Positions 50,642 through 58,579 of a DNA stretch of 64,000 bases are shown here, one piece after another. Position 1 is the stretch's first letter; every line of letters starts with the position of its first letter. The notes under the pieces were generated by a model. It was not told the DNA's origin, made no database searches, and saw only the letters and a list, made by a program, of their open reading frames with translations. The stretch is from Bacteroidota bacterium (GTDB lineage: Bacteria; Bacteroidota; Bacteroidia; Bacteroidales; UBA10428): contig JAEZZA010000010.1 in NCBI GenBank assembly GCA_023442525.1, positions 124,001 to 188,000 of the forward strand, written 5' to 3'. The position numbers and the translations under genes are program-made.

Positions 50642-51172
50642 TTACTCCCTTTTTTCATAATTCAGTTTGCCTTCCACAATTTTTGCGGGTTGAGTATAGG
50701 TGTGTTCAACAGTCTTTTTGGGTCCCATAATATGCAGTACCTGCCAGCCGTTCAATTTGAGGTAATCCGATACGAGTGACCGGTGGCATCGCCACCATAG
50801 GCTTTCGGCACACATATAAGCCGTACGCTGCTCCAGAGCTATGCTTTCAAGTTCTTTGATGGCACCTGTGAATTGCGAAGTCTCCATGTAATCGGCATAT
50901 CCCCTGAATGCGTCCAACCGCCACCCTGTATTTTTTGAACCGGGAAACACCTTTCTTCTTCCCCCGAGATGAATCAGGTGAACATACCTGATATGGTGAG
51001 CGGGCAAACTCTTTTCCAGATTTTCTTTATTAAAGTGCGGATACCGGTTCGATCCCGGAAGGCTTCGGATATCGACGAGGCACTGAATTTGAAAGTCCTT
51101 AAGCAGTCCGGTGAATTCGTCGAGGCTTCGCGTAGAGTGCCCTATTGTCCAGATGATCCGTTCGGCCGACAC
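50642..51172 (-). CDS. DUF488 family protein
   Basis: This 176-residue protein carries IWTIGHSTRSLDEFTGLLK, LVDIRSLPGSNRYPHFNKENL, YVHLIHLGGRRK and AYMCAESLWWRCHRSLVSDYL. All are hallmarks of DUF488, with conserved Cys and Arg residues suggesting a nucleic-acid or thiol-linked activity that is not established. Its start overlaps the stop of the upstream FAD-binding gene by one base (ATGA-type), so the two are co-translated. Confidence 0.9.
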   Translation of the reverse strand: MSAERIIWTIGHSTRSLDEFTGLLKDFQIQCLVDIRSLPGSNRYPHFNKENLEKSLPAHHIRYVHLIHLGGRRKVFPGSKNTGWRLDAFRGYADYMETSQFTGAIKELESIALEQRTAYMCAESLWWRCHRSLVSDYLKLNGWQVLHIMGPKKTVEHTYTQPAKIVEGKLNYEKRE

Positions 51173-51840
51173 TACAATTCAATGGTTACGGAATCTTTGG
51201 AGTATCCCAGATCGTCGATTATTTTAAGCACGGCATCCATCATGGGCGGGGGCCCGCATACATAAAACCTCTTTTCATAACCGGCAGTACTCGTTTTAAG
51301 GAATTCCTGCGTGATAAAACCGTAATAATAATCTACAGTTTTTTCCTCCGAAAGGATATTGAGAAAATGGTCTCCCAGCATATTCGTGAATTCATTTTCC
51401 ATTATGATGTCCTCGCTGGTGCGATTGGCAAATATCAGCAGGTTCCCGTTCTGGTCGTTTCTTGAATAAAGATCTTTAAAAATGGCAATGAACGGTGTAA
51501 TACCTGCCCCTCCTGCAATAAAAATTCCTTTCCCTTTATAAGAAATAGCGCCCCATACGTCGTGCAGCAGGAGTTCATCTCCGGGATTAAGTTTCCCCAG
51601 TTCATGAGTCACTCCGGTGTGGTCGTCATATATTTTTATGGTGAATTCAAGGTAAGGGTCTCCCGGCAGCGATGTAAAAGTGAAGGGACGTCTTTCATCA
51701 CGGAGTTGTATTGTGTTGATCGCTACTTCGGTGGCCTGACCGGGGATGAACTGGTAATTTTCGGGCCTTTCGACGCGAAATCGTTTTACATTGTGGGTAA
51801 CAGGTTCAATTTGAAGGATTTTGACAATATGTTCTTCCAT
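51172..51840 (-). CDS. FAD-binding flavodoxin/ferredoxin reductase-like oxidoreductase
   Basis: This 222-residue protein has the FAD-binding beta-barrel (RPFTFTSLPGD, about 43-53), the NAD-binding Rossmann part FIAGGAGITPFIAIFKDL and the terminal FYVCGPPPMMDAVLKIIDDLG. It is a stand-alone reductase of the ferredoxin-NADP reductase superfamily without an iron-sulfur domain, so it probably shuttles electrons between NAD(P)H and a separate carrier. It is translationally coupled to DUF488 downstream. The link between the two is not known. Confidence 0.9.
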   Translation of the reverse strand: MEEHIVKILQIEPVTHNVKRFRVERPENYQFIPGQATEVAINTIQLRDERRPFTFTSLPGDPYLEFTIKIYDDHTGVTHELGKLNPGDELLLHDVWGAISYKGKGIFIAGGAGITPFIAIFKDLYSRNDQNGNLLIFANRTSEDIIMENEFTNMLGDHFLNILSEEKTVDYYYGFITQEFLKTSTAGYEKRFYVCGPPPMMDAVLKIIDDLGYSKDSVTIEL

Positions 51841-51913
51841 TACAGATGAGTTAGATATATATATACAATTTAGATTGGCATTTGTTAATTGTTTCAGGGA
51901 TTACTCCCGGTCG

Positions 51914-51930
51914 CAAACCTGTCAGGTTTG
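51914..51930. repeat. Palindrome CAAACCTG-t-CAGGTTTG
   Basis: A perfect 8-bp palindrome around one base, preceded by GGTCG so that GGTCGCAAACCTG (51909-51921) is identical to 48356-48368. It lies in the spacer between the reductase gene and potA. Confidence 0.6.
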
Positions 51931-52093
51931 ATCGGTAGAGTCTATCACTTTTGTCCGGCCCATATAAGGTGACATTATCCCCCGATTTTTAAAAATTAAC
52001 TAATTCGTTTCCGGCAATTCACAAATTCAAATTTTCAAATTACATTTATGCGGTCAATTACATCCGGAACTTTTAATGCCATCTCCTCATTAG

Positions 52094-53482
52094 ATGAACC
52101 AGAACGCTGATACGAACATAATCGAAGTAAAGAATCTCTCCCATAAATTCGGTGATAAAACAGTCCTTCAGAACATCAATTTATCAATTGGCAAAGGCGA
52201 ATTCGTTACGATACTCGGGCCCTCGGGTTGCGGCAAAACTACCCTGATGCGTCTTATCGGCGGATTTCTGAAGGTGGCAGAGGGAAGCATTATTATCAAT
52301 AACAGCGACATGAGTGCCACTCCGCCTCACCTGCGTCCTGTAAATACTGTATTCCAACGATATGCTCTTTTCCCTCATCTGAATGTTTACAATAATATTG
52401 CTTTCGGCCTTAAGCTGAAGAAGCTTCCCGAAGAGGAGATCCGCAAAAGGGTGAAGATGGTACTCAAGATGGTTACGATGACCGACTATGAGGAAAGGGA
52501 CGTGGATACATTGTCGGGCGGACAGCAACAACGCGTGGCTATTGCCCGGGCCATTGTGAACGAGCCTGAAGTACTTCTTCTCGACGAGCCGCTGGCTGCA
52601 CTCGACCTGAAGATGCGGAAAGACATGCAGATGGAAATTAAAGCTATGCATAAAAAGCTCGGCATCAGCTTTGTGTATGTCACCCACGATCAGGAAGAAG
52701 CGCTGACACTGAGCGACCGTATAGTGGTAATGCGCGACGGCATTATTCAGCAGGTTGGAACCCCGGTTGAAATTTATAACGAACCGCAGAATTCATTTGT
52801 GGCGGATTTTATAGGAGAGAGTAATATTCTCAATGGAACGATGGTCAGGGATTTCCTGGTTGAATTCGCGGGAAAACAGTTCGAATGTGTGGATAAGGAT
52901 TTTCAATCCGGTGAGTCTGTTGATGTGGTAGTTCGCCCCGAAGACATTTATGTGTTCCGTAAACTACAGGAGGCACAATTTACCGGTTTAGTCACTTCGT
53001 GCACTTTCAAGGGAGTGCATTACGAAATGATGGTTACCACTCCTGAGGGTTATGATTATATTATTCAGGATTACAATGCTTTCGATGTTGGAGAAACTGT
53101 CGGATTGCTCATCAAGGCTTCTGACATCCAGGTTATGAAAAAGGAAAGATTGTACAATTCCTTTGAAGGAACTGTTGTGGATAAGTCGCATGTAAAAATC
53201 CTGGGTACTACTTTCGAATGCAGCGAGGCAGGCAATTTTGAGTCCAATACCGAAGTAATGGTCAGGGTTGATTTCGGTGATGTAATGCTACTGGACAACG
53301 AAGAAGAGGGAATGATCAGTGGCACGGTAAAATTCATTCTTTATAAGGGGAATCACTATCATTTGACTGTTGAAACCACCGACGGTAAGAACATATACGT
53401 GAATACCAATGATATATGGGACGACCATGATATTGTGGGGATCAGCATTGCCCCGGAAGCCATACGAATAGAAAAACAATAA
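52094..53482 (+). CDS. potA: Spermidine/putrescine ABC transporter ATPase PotA, with duplicated C-terminal regulatory domain
   Basis: This 462-residue protein is longer than usual PotA (about 350-380). The ATPase part has Walker A GPSGCGKTT (about 41-49), TVFQRYALFPHLNVYNNIAFGL, signature LSGGQQQRVAIARAI (about 143-157), Walker B VLLLDEPLAALD and THDQEEAL. The C-terminal region shows two related TOBE/MOP-like units, about 236-350 (FECV, VVVRPED, FKGVHYEM) and 352-462 (FECS, VMVRVDF, YKGNHYHL). It energises PotB and PotC. First gene of potABCD, 11 bases before potB. Confidence 0.93.
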   Translation: MNQNADTNIIEVKNLSHKFGDKTVLQNINLSIGKGEFVTILGPSGCGKTTLMRLIGGFLKVAEGSIIINNSDMSATPPHLRPVNTVFQRYALFPHLNVYNNIAFGLKLKKLPEEEIRKRVKMVLKMVTMTDYEERDVDTLSGGQQQRVAIARAIVNEPEVLLLDEPLAALDLKMRKDMQMEIKAMHKKLGISFVYVTHDQEEALTLSDRIVVMRDGIIQQVGTPVEIYNEPQNSFVADFIGESNILNGTMVRDFLVEFAGKQFECVDKDFQSGESVDVVVRPEDIYVFRKLQEAQFTGLVTSCTFKGVHYEMMVTTPEGYDYIIQDYNAFDVGETVGLLIKASDIQVMKKERLYNSFEGTVVDKSHVKILGTTFECSEAGNFESNTEVMVRVDFGDVMLLDNEEEGMISGTVKFILYKGNHYHLTVETTDGKNIYVNTNDIWDDHDIVGISIAPEAIRIEKQ

Positions 53483-53493
53483 ATACTGAGAAT

Positions 53494-54291
53494 TTGAAGC
53501 AGGTATTTACTTTTTTCGGGAGGCGGAGGAACTGGACTATTCCCTATGCCATTTTCCTGCTGATTTTCGTGGTATTACCACTTGGACTGATCGTCTACTA
53601 TGCATTAAGCACCGAAGACGGCAGATTTACCTTAGATAATTTCAGGAAATTCATGATGCATCCCGAAGCCATGAATATCCTGATCTATTCGATTGGTGTA
53701 GCCCTGATTACAACTCTGCTTTGCCTGCTGATTGGTTATCCGGCCGCTTATGTTCTGAGCCGGATGAAACCCAACCAGGCCAGGTTATTGGTGATGCTTT
53801 TCATATTGCCAATGTGGATCAATTTCCTGATCCGTACACTGGCTACCGTAGCACTTTTCGGGTTTCTGAAACTTCCCCTGGGAGAAGGAGCTCTTCTTTT
53901 CGGTATGGTTTATAATTTCCTGCCGTTCATGATCTATCCGATATACAACGTTCTGCAGAAAACAGATCATAATCTTATTGAGGCTGCACAGGATTTGGGA
54001 GCCAATCCCAGGCAGGTTTTTTTCAGAACCATCCTGCCTCTTTCGGTCCCGGGTATCAGCAGCGGTATCATCATGGTATTTATGCCCGTTATATCCACTT
54101 TTGCCATTGCCGAGCTGTTAACGCTCAACAATATCAAGCTCTTTGGTACTACGTTGCAGGAGAATATTTATAACGGCATGTGGAACTATGGCGCCGCACT
54201 TTCACTACTTATGCTGGTACTGATCGGTATCGTGTCGTTGCTTAACAACCAGGGCAGCACACGCGAGGCAGAGGAGGGAGGACTGATATGA
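53494..54291 (+). CDS. potB: Spermidine/putrescine ABC transporter permease PotB
   Basis: This 265-residue inner-membrane permease has about six helices. It starts at TTG (53494) with KQVFTFFGRRRNWTIPYAIF. The EAA loop is EAAQDLGANPRQVFFRTILPLSVPGISSGI (about 163-192), which contacts PotA. A LLMLVLIGIVSLL helix is near the C-terminus, and the end overlaps potC by 4 bases (ATGA), indicating translational coupling. With PotC it forms the channel. Confidence 0.93.
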   Translation: MKQVFTFFGRRRNWTIPYAIFLLIFVVLPLGLIVYYALSTEDGRFTLDNFRKFMMHPEAMNILIYSIGVALITTLLCLLIGYPAAYVLSRMKPNQARLLVMLFILPMWINFLIRTLATVALFGFLKLPLGEGALLFGMVYNFLPFMIYPIYNVLQKTDHNLIEAAQDLGANPRQVFFRTILPLSVPGISSGIIMVFMPVISTFAIAELLTLNNIKLFGTTLQENIYNGMWNYGAALSLLMLVLIGIVSLLNNQGSTREAEEGGLI

Positions 54292-55067
54292 AGAAAGCCT
54301 TATCAATATCCTACCTGGGCATACTCCTTGTTATGCTTTATGCGCCGATACTGATTATCATCGTGTTTTCATTTACCGAAGCCAGGGTGCTGGGGAACTG
54401 GACCGGTTTTTCGCTCAAGCTGTACAAGTCGCTTTTCAACGGCGGAGTCCATCATTCGCTTTCATCAGCACTTTATAACACGCTGATCATAGGTTTTATA
54501 GCGGCTCTGCTTTCGACCATCCTGGGAACTATTGCCGCAATTGGTATCTACAATCTGAATGCAAGGCAACAAAAGTCGATTCAGATGGTGAATGCCCTTC
54601 CCATACTGAATCCCGATATTATCACAGCTATCTCGCTATTCCTTTTGTTTGTGAGCCTTGGAATATCTCAGGGATATACGACAGTTATACTGGCACACAT
54701 TACTTTCTGCACACCCTATGTAGTATTGAGTGTAATGCCCAGGCTTCGCAGGATGAATCCGAATCTTTACGAGGCAGCGCTCGACCTGGGTGCCACACCT
54801 GCCTATGCCTTAAGGAGAATTCTGTTGCCTGAACTAAAGCCCGCCATGATCAGCGGGTTTATACTGGCATTCACGCTATCGGTGGATGATTTCGTGGTAA
54901 CTCTTTTCACAATAGGTAACGAAGGACTTGAGACCATTTCAACCTATATATATGCAGATGCCCGCAAGGGAGGACTTACACCTGAACTGCGACCTTTGTC
55001 GGCCATCATATTCATAACGGTACTTGTATTACTCATTATTATAAATCGCAGAGCTGTAAAAAAATAA
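54288..55067 (+). CDS. potC: Spermidine/putrescine ABC transporter permease PotC
   Basis: This 259-residue second permease starts ATGAAGAAAGCC, overlapping the potB stop. It has six helices, and the EAA loop EAALDLGATPAYALRRILLPELKPAMISGF lies at about 161-190. The pattern LSVDDFVVTLFTIGNEGLETISTYIY is highly typical of PotC. It ends with a short basic tail, NRRAVKK. Confidence 0.94.
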   Translation: MKKALSISYLGILLVMLYAPILIIIVFSFTEARVLGNWTGFSLKLYKSLFNGGVHHSLSSALYNTLIIGFIAALLSTILGTIAAIGIYNLNARQQKSIQMVNALPILNPDIITAISLFLLFVSLGISQGYTTVILAHITFCTPYVVLSVMPRLRRMNPNLYEAALDLGATPAYALRRILLPELKPAMISGFILAFTLSVDDFVVTLFTIGNEGLETISTYIYADARKGGLTPELRPLSAIIFITVLVLLIIINRRAVKK

Positions 55068-55079
55068 ACCTTTAACACC

Positions 55080-56408
55080 ATGATGAAATCTGCAAAAATC
55101 AATTCTCCACGCCTCATTATTATGGCATTTGTATTTCTGTCGCTCCTGTTTACAACAGGTGGATGCAGGAAAACCGAAGAGTCGCGTAAAAAGATACTGA
55201 AGATATACAACTGGGCCGATTACATTGATGAGAACCTGCTGAAGGAATTCCCGGTGTGGTATAAGGAACAAACCGGTGAAGATGTGGAAATCGTTTACCA
55301 GGTATTCGATATGGCCGAAGTGATGTATACAAAAGTATCGATGGGCAAGGAAGATTTCGACCTGGTATGTCCTACCCAGTATATTATTGAACGAATGCTG
55401 AAGGAAGACCTGCTTTTGCCGATCGACCGTAATTTCGGGAAAACAGGTGATTTCCTCGGAAACATTTCTCCGTTCCTTCGCGAACGTATGGATGCATTCA
55501 GTGTGCCTGATAAGAAAGCTGTTGATTACATTGTTCCTTACATGTGGGGTACTTCCGGCATTCTTTATAACAAGCAGCATATAACCGACGAGGAAGTGCA
55601 GAGCTGGGCCTGTTTCTGGGATGTGAAGAACAAGGGTAAGATTCTGATGAAGGATCATTACTGGGATATATACAATCTTGCAGCCATTTGGGGCTATCGT
55701 GATGAAATTGCCTCGGGTAAGAGGTCGCGTTATGATGTTTCGAATGACCACACCCTCGAAGATATTGCCATGGTTGAAAAGCAGCTTAAACTTTTACAGC
55801 CGAACCTGGCCGGCTGGGAGGCCGATTTCGGCAAGGAACTGATGACCAAGGGTGAGATTTGGATGAATTATGCCTGGAGCGGTGATGCCGTGTGGGCTAT
55901 TGAAGAAGCTGAAAGTGTAGGTGTATCGCTTGGATTTTCGGTACCGCAGGAAGGCAGTAATATCTGGTTTGATGGCTGGGTGATACCAAAGAACGCTGGT
56001 AATGTAAAAGCGGCAAGTTATTTTCTGAATTACCTGTGTCAGCCCGACATTGCTCTGAGGAATATGGATGTAAGCGGCTACACAAGTGCCATAGGTGCTT
56101 TGGAGATTTTGGAAGCCCATATTGATTCAGCATTTGAGGAGACCGTGAATCTGAGTTATTTCTTCGGACCCGGTAATGACAGTATTCATGCCAATCCCGT
56201 ACAGTTTCCCGACAGCAGTGTGGTGGAAAGATGCGTGTTATTGCACGATTTCCTCGACATGAATGATGAAGTACTCGAGATGTGGAGCCGTGCCCGCGGG
56301 GACAGCCTTGACAAAAATATGATCCTGATCATTACTGTATTTGTCGTTGTGCTGGTTGGCTTACTTGGGTATAACAGGGTTAAGAAGAGTAAGAGGAGGA
56401 AAAAGTAG
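55080..56408 (+). CDS. potD: Spermidine/putrescine-binding protein PotD, lipoprotein with extra C-terminal membrane anchor
   Basis: This 442-residue protein has lipobox TTGGC (Cys29) and a mature start KILKIYNWADYIDENLLKEF, the classical PotD beginning. The binding core holds VYQVFDMAEVMYTKVSMG, DLVCPTQYIIERML, VPYMWGTSGILYN, MNYAWSGDAVWAIEEA and IWFDGWVIPKNAGN. Standard PotD ends near residue 350-370. Here the protein continues and closes with a hydrophobic helix, MILIITVFVVVLVGLLGY (about 417-434), and a basic tail. It would be held in the cytoplasmic membrane at both ends. The ligand is a polyamine by family. Confidence 0.93.
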   Translation: MMKSAKINSPRLIIMAFVFLSLLFTTGGCRKTEESRKKILKIYNWADYIDENLLKEFPVWYKEQTGEDVEIVYQVFDMAEVMYTKVSMGKEDFDLVCPTQYIIERMLKEDLLLPIDRNFGKTGDFLGNISPFLRERMDAFSVPDKKAVDYIVPYMWGTSGILYNKQHITDEEVQSWACFWDVKNKGKILMKDHYWDIYNLAAIWGYRDEIASGKRSRYDVSNDHTLEDIAMVEKQLKLLQPNLAGWEADFGKELMTKGEIWMNYAWSGDAVWAIEEAESVGVSLGFSVPQEGSNIWFDGWVIPKNAGNVKAASYFLNYLCQPDIALRNMDVSGYTSAIGALEILEAHIDSAFEETVNLSYFFGPGNDSIHANPVQFPDSSVVERCVLLHDFLDMNDEVLEMWSRARGDSLDKNMILIITVFVVVLVGLLGYNRVKKSKRRKK

Positions 56409-56466
56409 CGGGACAAGCTGCTATATAATCAATAGCGTCTTGTAATATTTGAATATGGTGCAAATA

Positions 56467-56560
56467 GCAGTCTGGAGACTGCGAGTAGCGGCTTCGCCTA
56501 TTAGCCTGTTAGCCTGCGGCCTGTTAGCCTGCGGCCTGTAGCCTGTAGCCTGTAGCCTGT
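56467..56560 (+). repeat. TAGCCTG tandem array with hairpins
   Basis: GCAGTCtggaGACTGC (56467-56482) is a 6-bp hairpin. Then 56501-56560 is a run of TTAGCCTG, two TTAGCCTGCGGCCTG units, three TAGCCTG units and an inverted end, GACAGGCTG. The unit lengths are 7, 8 and 15 bases. It is noncoding, between potD and the TorF-like gene, and its CAGGCT arm may pair with AGCCTG units. Confidence 0.6.
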
Positions 56561-56572
56561 AATGACAGGCTG

Positions 56573-57250
56573 TTACAGAGATAACCCTACAGTCAGATAA
56601 AGACTTTTGGTGTCGGGGTTTAATACAACCTGGCCTGTAACCGGAATAGAGAAACTATCGGTAATACGGATTTCTTTGCCGGTACCTATTCCAATGTTAC
56701 AAACATTGAAATTTCCGTCAGATGTATGCCATCCGTCGCCTGCACCTATAAACAGGCTGACATTTTTAAATGAATAGCCGGCTTCAAAATACATATCACC
56801 TCCTAAGGATTCCATGCCTCCGGCCTCATTCAGTATATAATTCGCACTAAGCGAGAATCCTCCGATTTCATATCCCAGGTTCAATTCAAAAGCATGACTT
56901 CCTGTGGAATCTGAAAAATCAAAATAATCGAGATCACACAGATAATAATCGGTAAGTCCCAGTTTAAGTCCAAATGGTAATTCATAGCTTACATACAGGT
57001 CGGTTTCGGCATAACCTGCTGCGTCAAATGATCCCCACGATCCGATAGTAAATCCTCCTTTGGCGAATTCAATATAAGGCTGAAGGGCCGGGGAAGAACC
57101 AATACGTGAGCCTCGCCAGATATAGCTGCTGTAGATGTCGAGTCCTGTTGAAAATGGCGATTCATTTTCTTCGGTTTCCTGGGCGATAATAAGGTTACCG
57201 GATACGATAGAAAAAGTCAAAAGAAGTGCAAGCAGATTACGTATTTTCAT
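56573..57250 (-). CDS. TorF/Gcw_chp-family putative outer-membrane porin
   Basis: This 225-residue protein has a signal peptide ending NLIIAQ. The mature part begins SPFSTGLDIYSSYIWRGSRIGSSPALQPYIEFA, the TorF/Gcw_chp signature, followed by strands such as FTIGSWGSF, DLYVSYELPFGLKLGLTDYYLCDLDYFDF, HAFELNLGYEIGGFSLSANYILNEAGG, and the C-terminal SLYLTVGLSL. It is a barrel protein of unknown transport role. A promoter with both elements lies 33 bases upstream. Confidence 0.85.
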   Translation of the reverse strand: MKIRNLLALLLTFSIVSGNLIIAQETEENESPFSTGLDIYSSYIWRGSRIGSSPALQPYIEFAKGGFTIGSWGSFDAAGYAETDLYVSYELPFGLKLGLTDYYLCDLDYFDFSDSTGSHAFELNLGYEIGGFSLSANYILNEAGGMESLGGDMYFEAGYSFKNVSLFIGAGDGWHTSDGNFNVCNIGIGTGKEIRITDSFSIPVTGQVVLNPDTKSLYLTVGLSL

Positions 57251-57282
57251 TATTTGCCGGGTTTATTAGTTGAGTAATTCGA

Positions 57283-57311
57283 CAAATATAAAACTTAAGA
57301 CGGAAATACAA
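57283..57311 (-). promoter_or_regulatory. Promoter for the TorF-like gene: TATATTTG with TTG at -33
   Basis: The plus strand CAAATATA (57283-57290) gives TATATTTG on the minus strand. CAA (57309-57311) gives TTG at the normal spacing of 18 bases. It is 33 bases upstream of the ATG at 57250. This is the best-formed Bacteroidota promoter seen in the window. Confidence 0.6.
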
Positions 57312-57324
57312 GTTAAACGGCAAA

Positions 57325-57792
57325 TTATGCCTGCAGGCTTTTTTCAACAAGATATTCTCTGATACGTTTCCAGTTTTTGAAACGCTCAGAACCGAGGTGT
57401 ATCACTTCTCCCTGAAAATCAGTAGCATTTTTGCGTGTTGGAGCATCAATAAGGACATCGCCTTTGCAAATCTCCCTGTGATGTGTGAGGATCAGGCGCT
57501 GAAATGCTTTCTCGCCAAGGTTTGCTTTTACCCAGAAGATTTTCTCCGACCATGCTTCGGGGTTATCCCAGGGTGCGGAAGATAGGATATAAACATCAAA
57601 CAGATCGGCCAGCTCATTGAATGTTTCAATTGCATCTTCAACCGGTTTCATTATTTTAAATATCCCTGGCACATCATGAAGATGACCCTCATAAATTTCC
57701 TTGGTGACATCATCAAGTTAATCTATGGCACTGGGGTTATCAACAAGGACATTGTCCATGTCGATATAAATGGTTTTTTTAAGATTGGGCAT
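57325..57792 (-). pseudogene. 5'(3')-deoxyribonucleotidase paralogue interrupted by an in-frame TAA
   Basis: The reading frame begins MPNLKKTIYIDMDNVLVDNPSAID at 57792 and stops at TAA (57720-57718). It then continues in frame, LDDVTKEIYEGHLHDVPGIF to LVEKSLQA at 57325. This is a close paralogue of the intact gene at 57906-58433. Besides the stop, the segment DVLIDAPTRKNATDF replaces the conserved DILIDDREVNGASEF, so the substrate/metal Asp is also changed. The combination shows decay, not sequencing error alone. A downstream GTG (57672) could start a 115-residue fragment lacking the catalytic DMDNV. Confidence 0.85.
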
Positions 57793-57905
57793 CGATAATG
57801 ATTTAGGATCAGCAAGTTACGGCAGCGATATACCGTAATGCAAAACGAGCCCTAAAAAGTTATCCCAAAATTATAAACAGGATTTCAACAAACTCTGGTA
57901 TTCGT

Positions 57906-58433
57906 TTACCGTGAGTGTGAATGCGCATGAACACCCCTCCCGGTGTGATGTTGGTCGATGTGGCAATTACCTGCCGACACATTTCGCAGAAGATGTTCCC
58001 GGATCTTGCTCCAGTCTTTGAATTTTTTTGAGCCGAAGAGAATGAGCTCTCCTTTGAACTCGGATGCTCCGTTTACTTCCCTGTCGTCGATGAGAATATC
58101 GCCCTTATTCAAATCCTTCCGGTGTGTCAGAATTAACCTTTTATAGGCTTTTGAGCCAAGGTTTCTTTTAACCCACTGTAGTTTATCGGCCCAGGCAGAG
58201 GGATTGTCCCACGGTGCCGTTGATAAAATATAAACATCGTACTGATCGGCAAGCTGGTTGAAAGTATCTATTGCTCCCGGAACAGGTTTCATAATATTGT
58301 ATATACCCGGTACATCGTCGAGATGTCCCGCGTATTGCTGCTTGGTCTGATCGTCGAGTATCTCAAAAGCGCTTGAAAAATCAGCAAGCACATTATCCAT
58401 GTCGATATAAATGGTCTTTTTGGGTGTTGCCAT
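57906..58433 (-). CDS. 5'(3')-deoxyribonucleotidase (NT5C-type HAD) with His-rich tail
   Basis: The start ATG at 58433 gives MATPKKTIYIDMDNVLADF; an upstream ATG at 58457 is possible. This 175-residue HAD phosphatase has DMDNVLADF (nucleophile Asp11 and acid Asp13), YILSTAPWDNPSAWADKLQWVKRNLG, RLILTHRKDLNKGDILIDDREVNGASEFKGELI and FGSKKFKDW. It dephosphorylates deoxyribonucleoside monophosphates by family. The last 18 residues contain six His (HIDQHHTGRGVHAHSHSR), absent from the decayed paralogue 114 bases away, and could bind metal. Confidence 0.88.
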   Translation of the reverse strand: MATPKKTIYIDMDNVLADFSSAFEILDDQTKQQYAGHLDDVPGIYNIMKPVPGAIDTFNQLADQYDVYILSTAPWDNPSAWADKLQWVKRNLGSKAYKRLILTHRKDLNKGDILIDDREVNGASEFKGELILFGSKKFKDWSKIREHLLRNVSAGNCHIDQHHTGRGVHAHSHSR

Positions 58434-58579
58434 GACATTAGTGGTATTGATATTCATGTGTGAAAGCTCCTTTGATTCTGTTTTACGTACTTTTTCAATG
58501 CATACGTTACAGAACCGGAATGGTTACCTTATGTTGACCATTGTATTACTTTTGACCTTTATGGGGTACTTTGTGGTAA

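Noticed and set aside
55029..55751. 240-aa minus-strand frame overlapping potC and potD
   Set aside because: It spans two real genes, and no supporting start region or domain was seen.
57718..57720. TAA in the deoxyribonucleotidase paralogue as a possible recoding site
   Set aside because: No recoding structure was seen, and other conserved residues (IDD segment) are also lost, which fits decay better.
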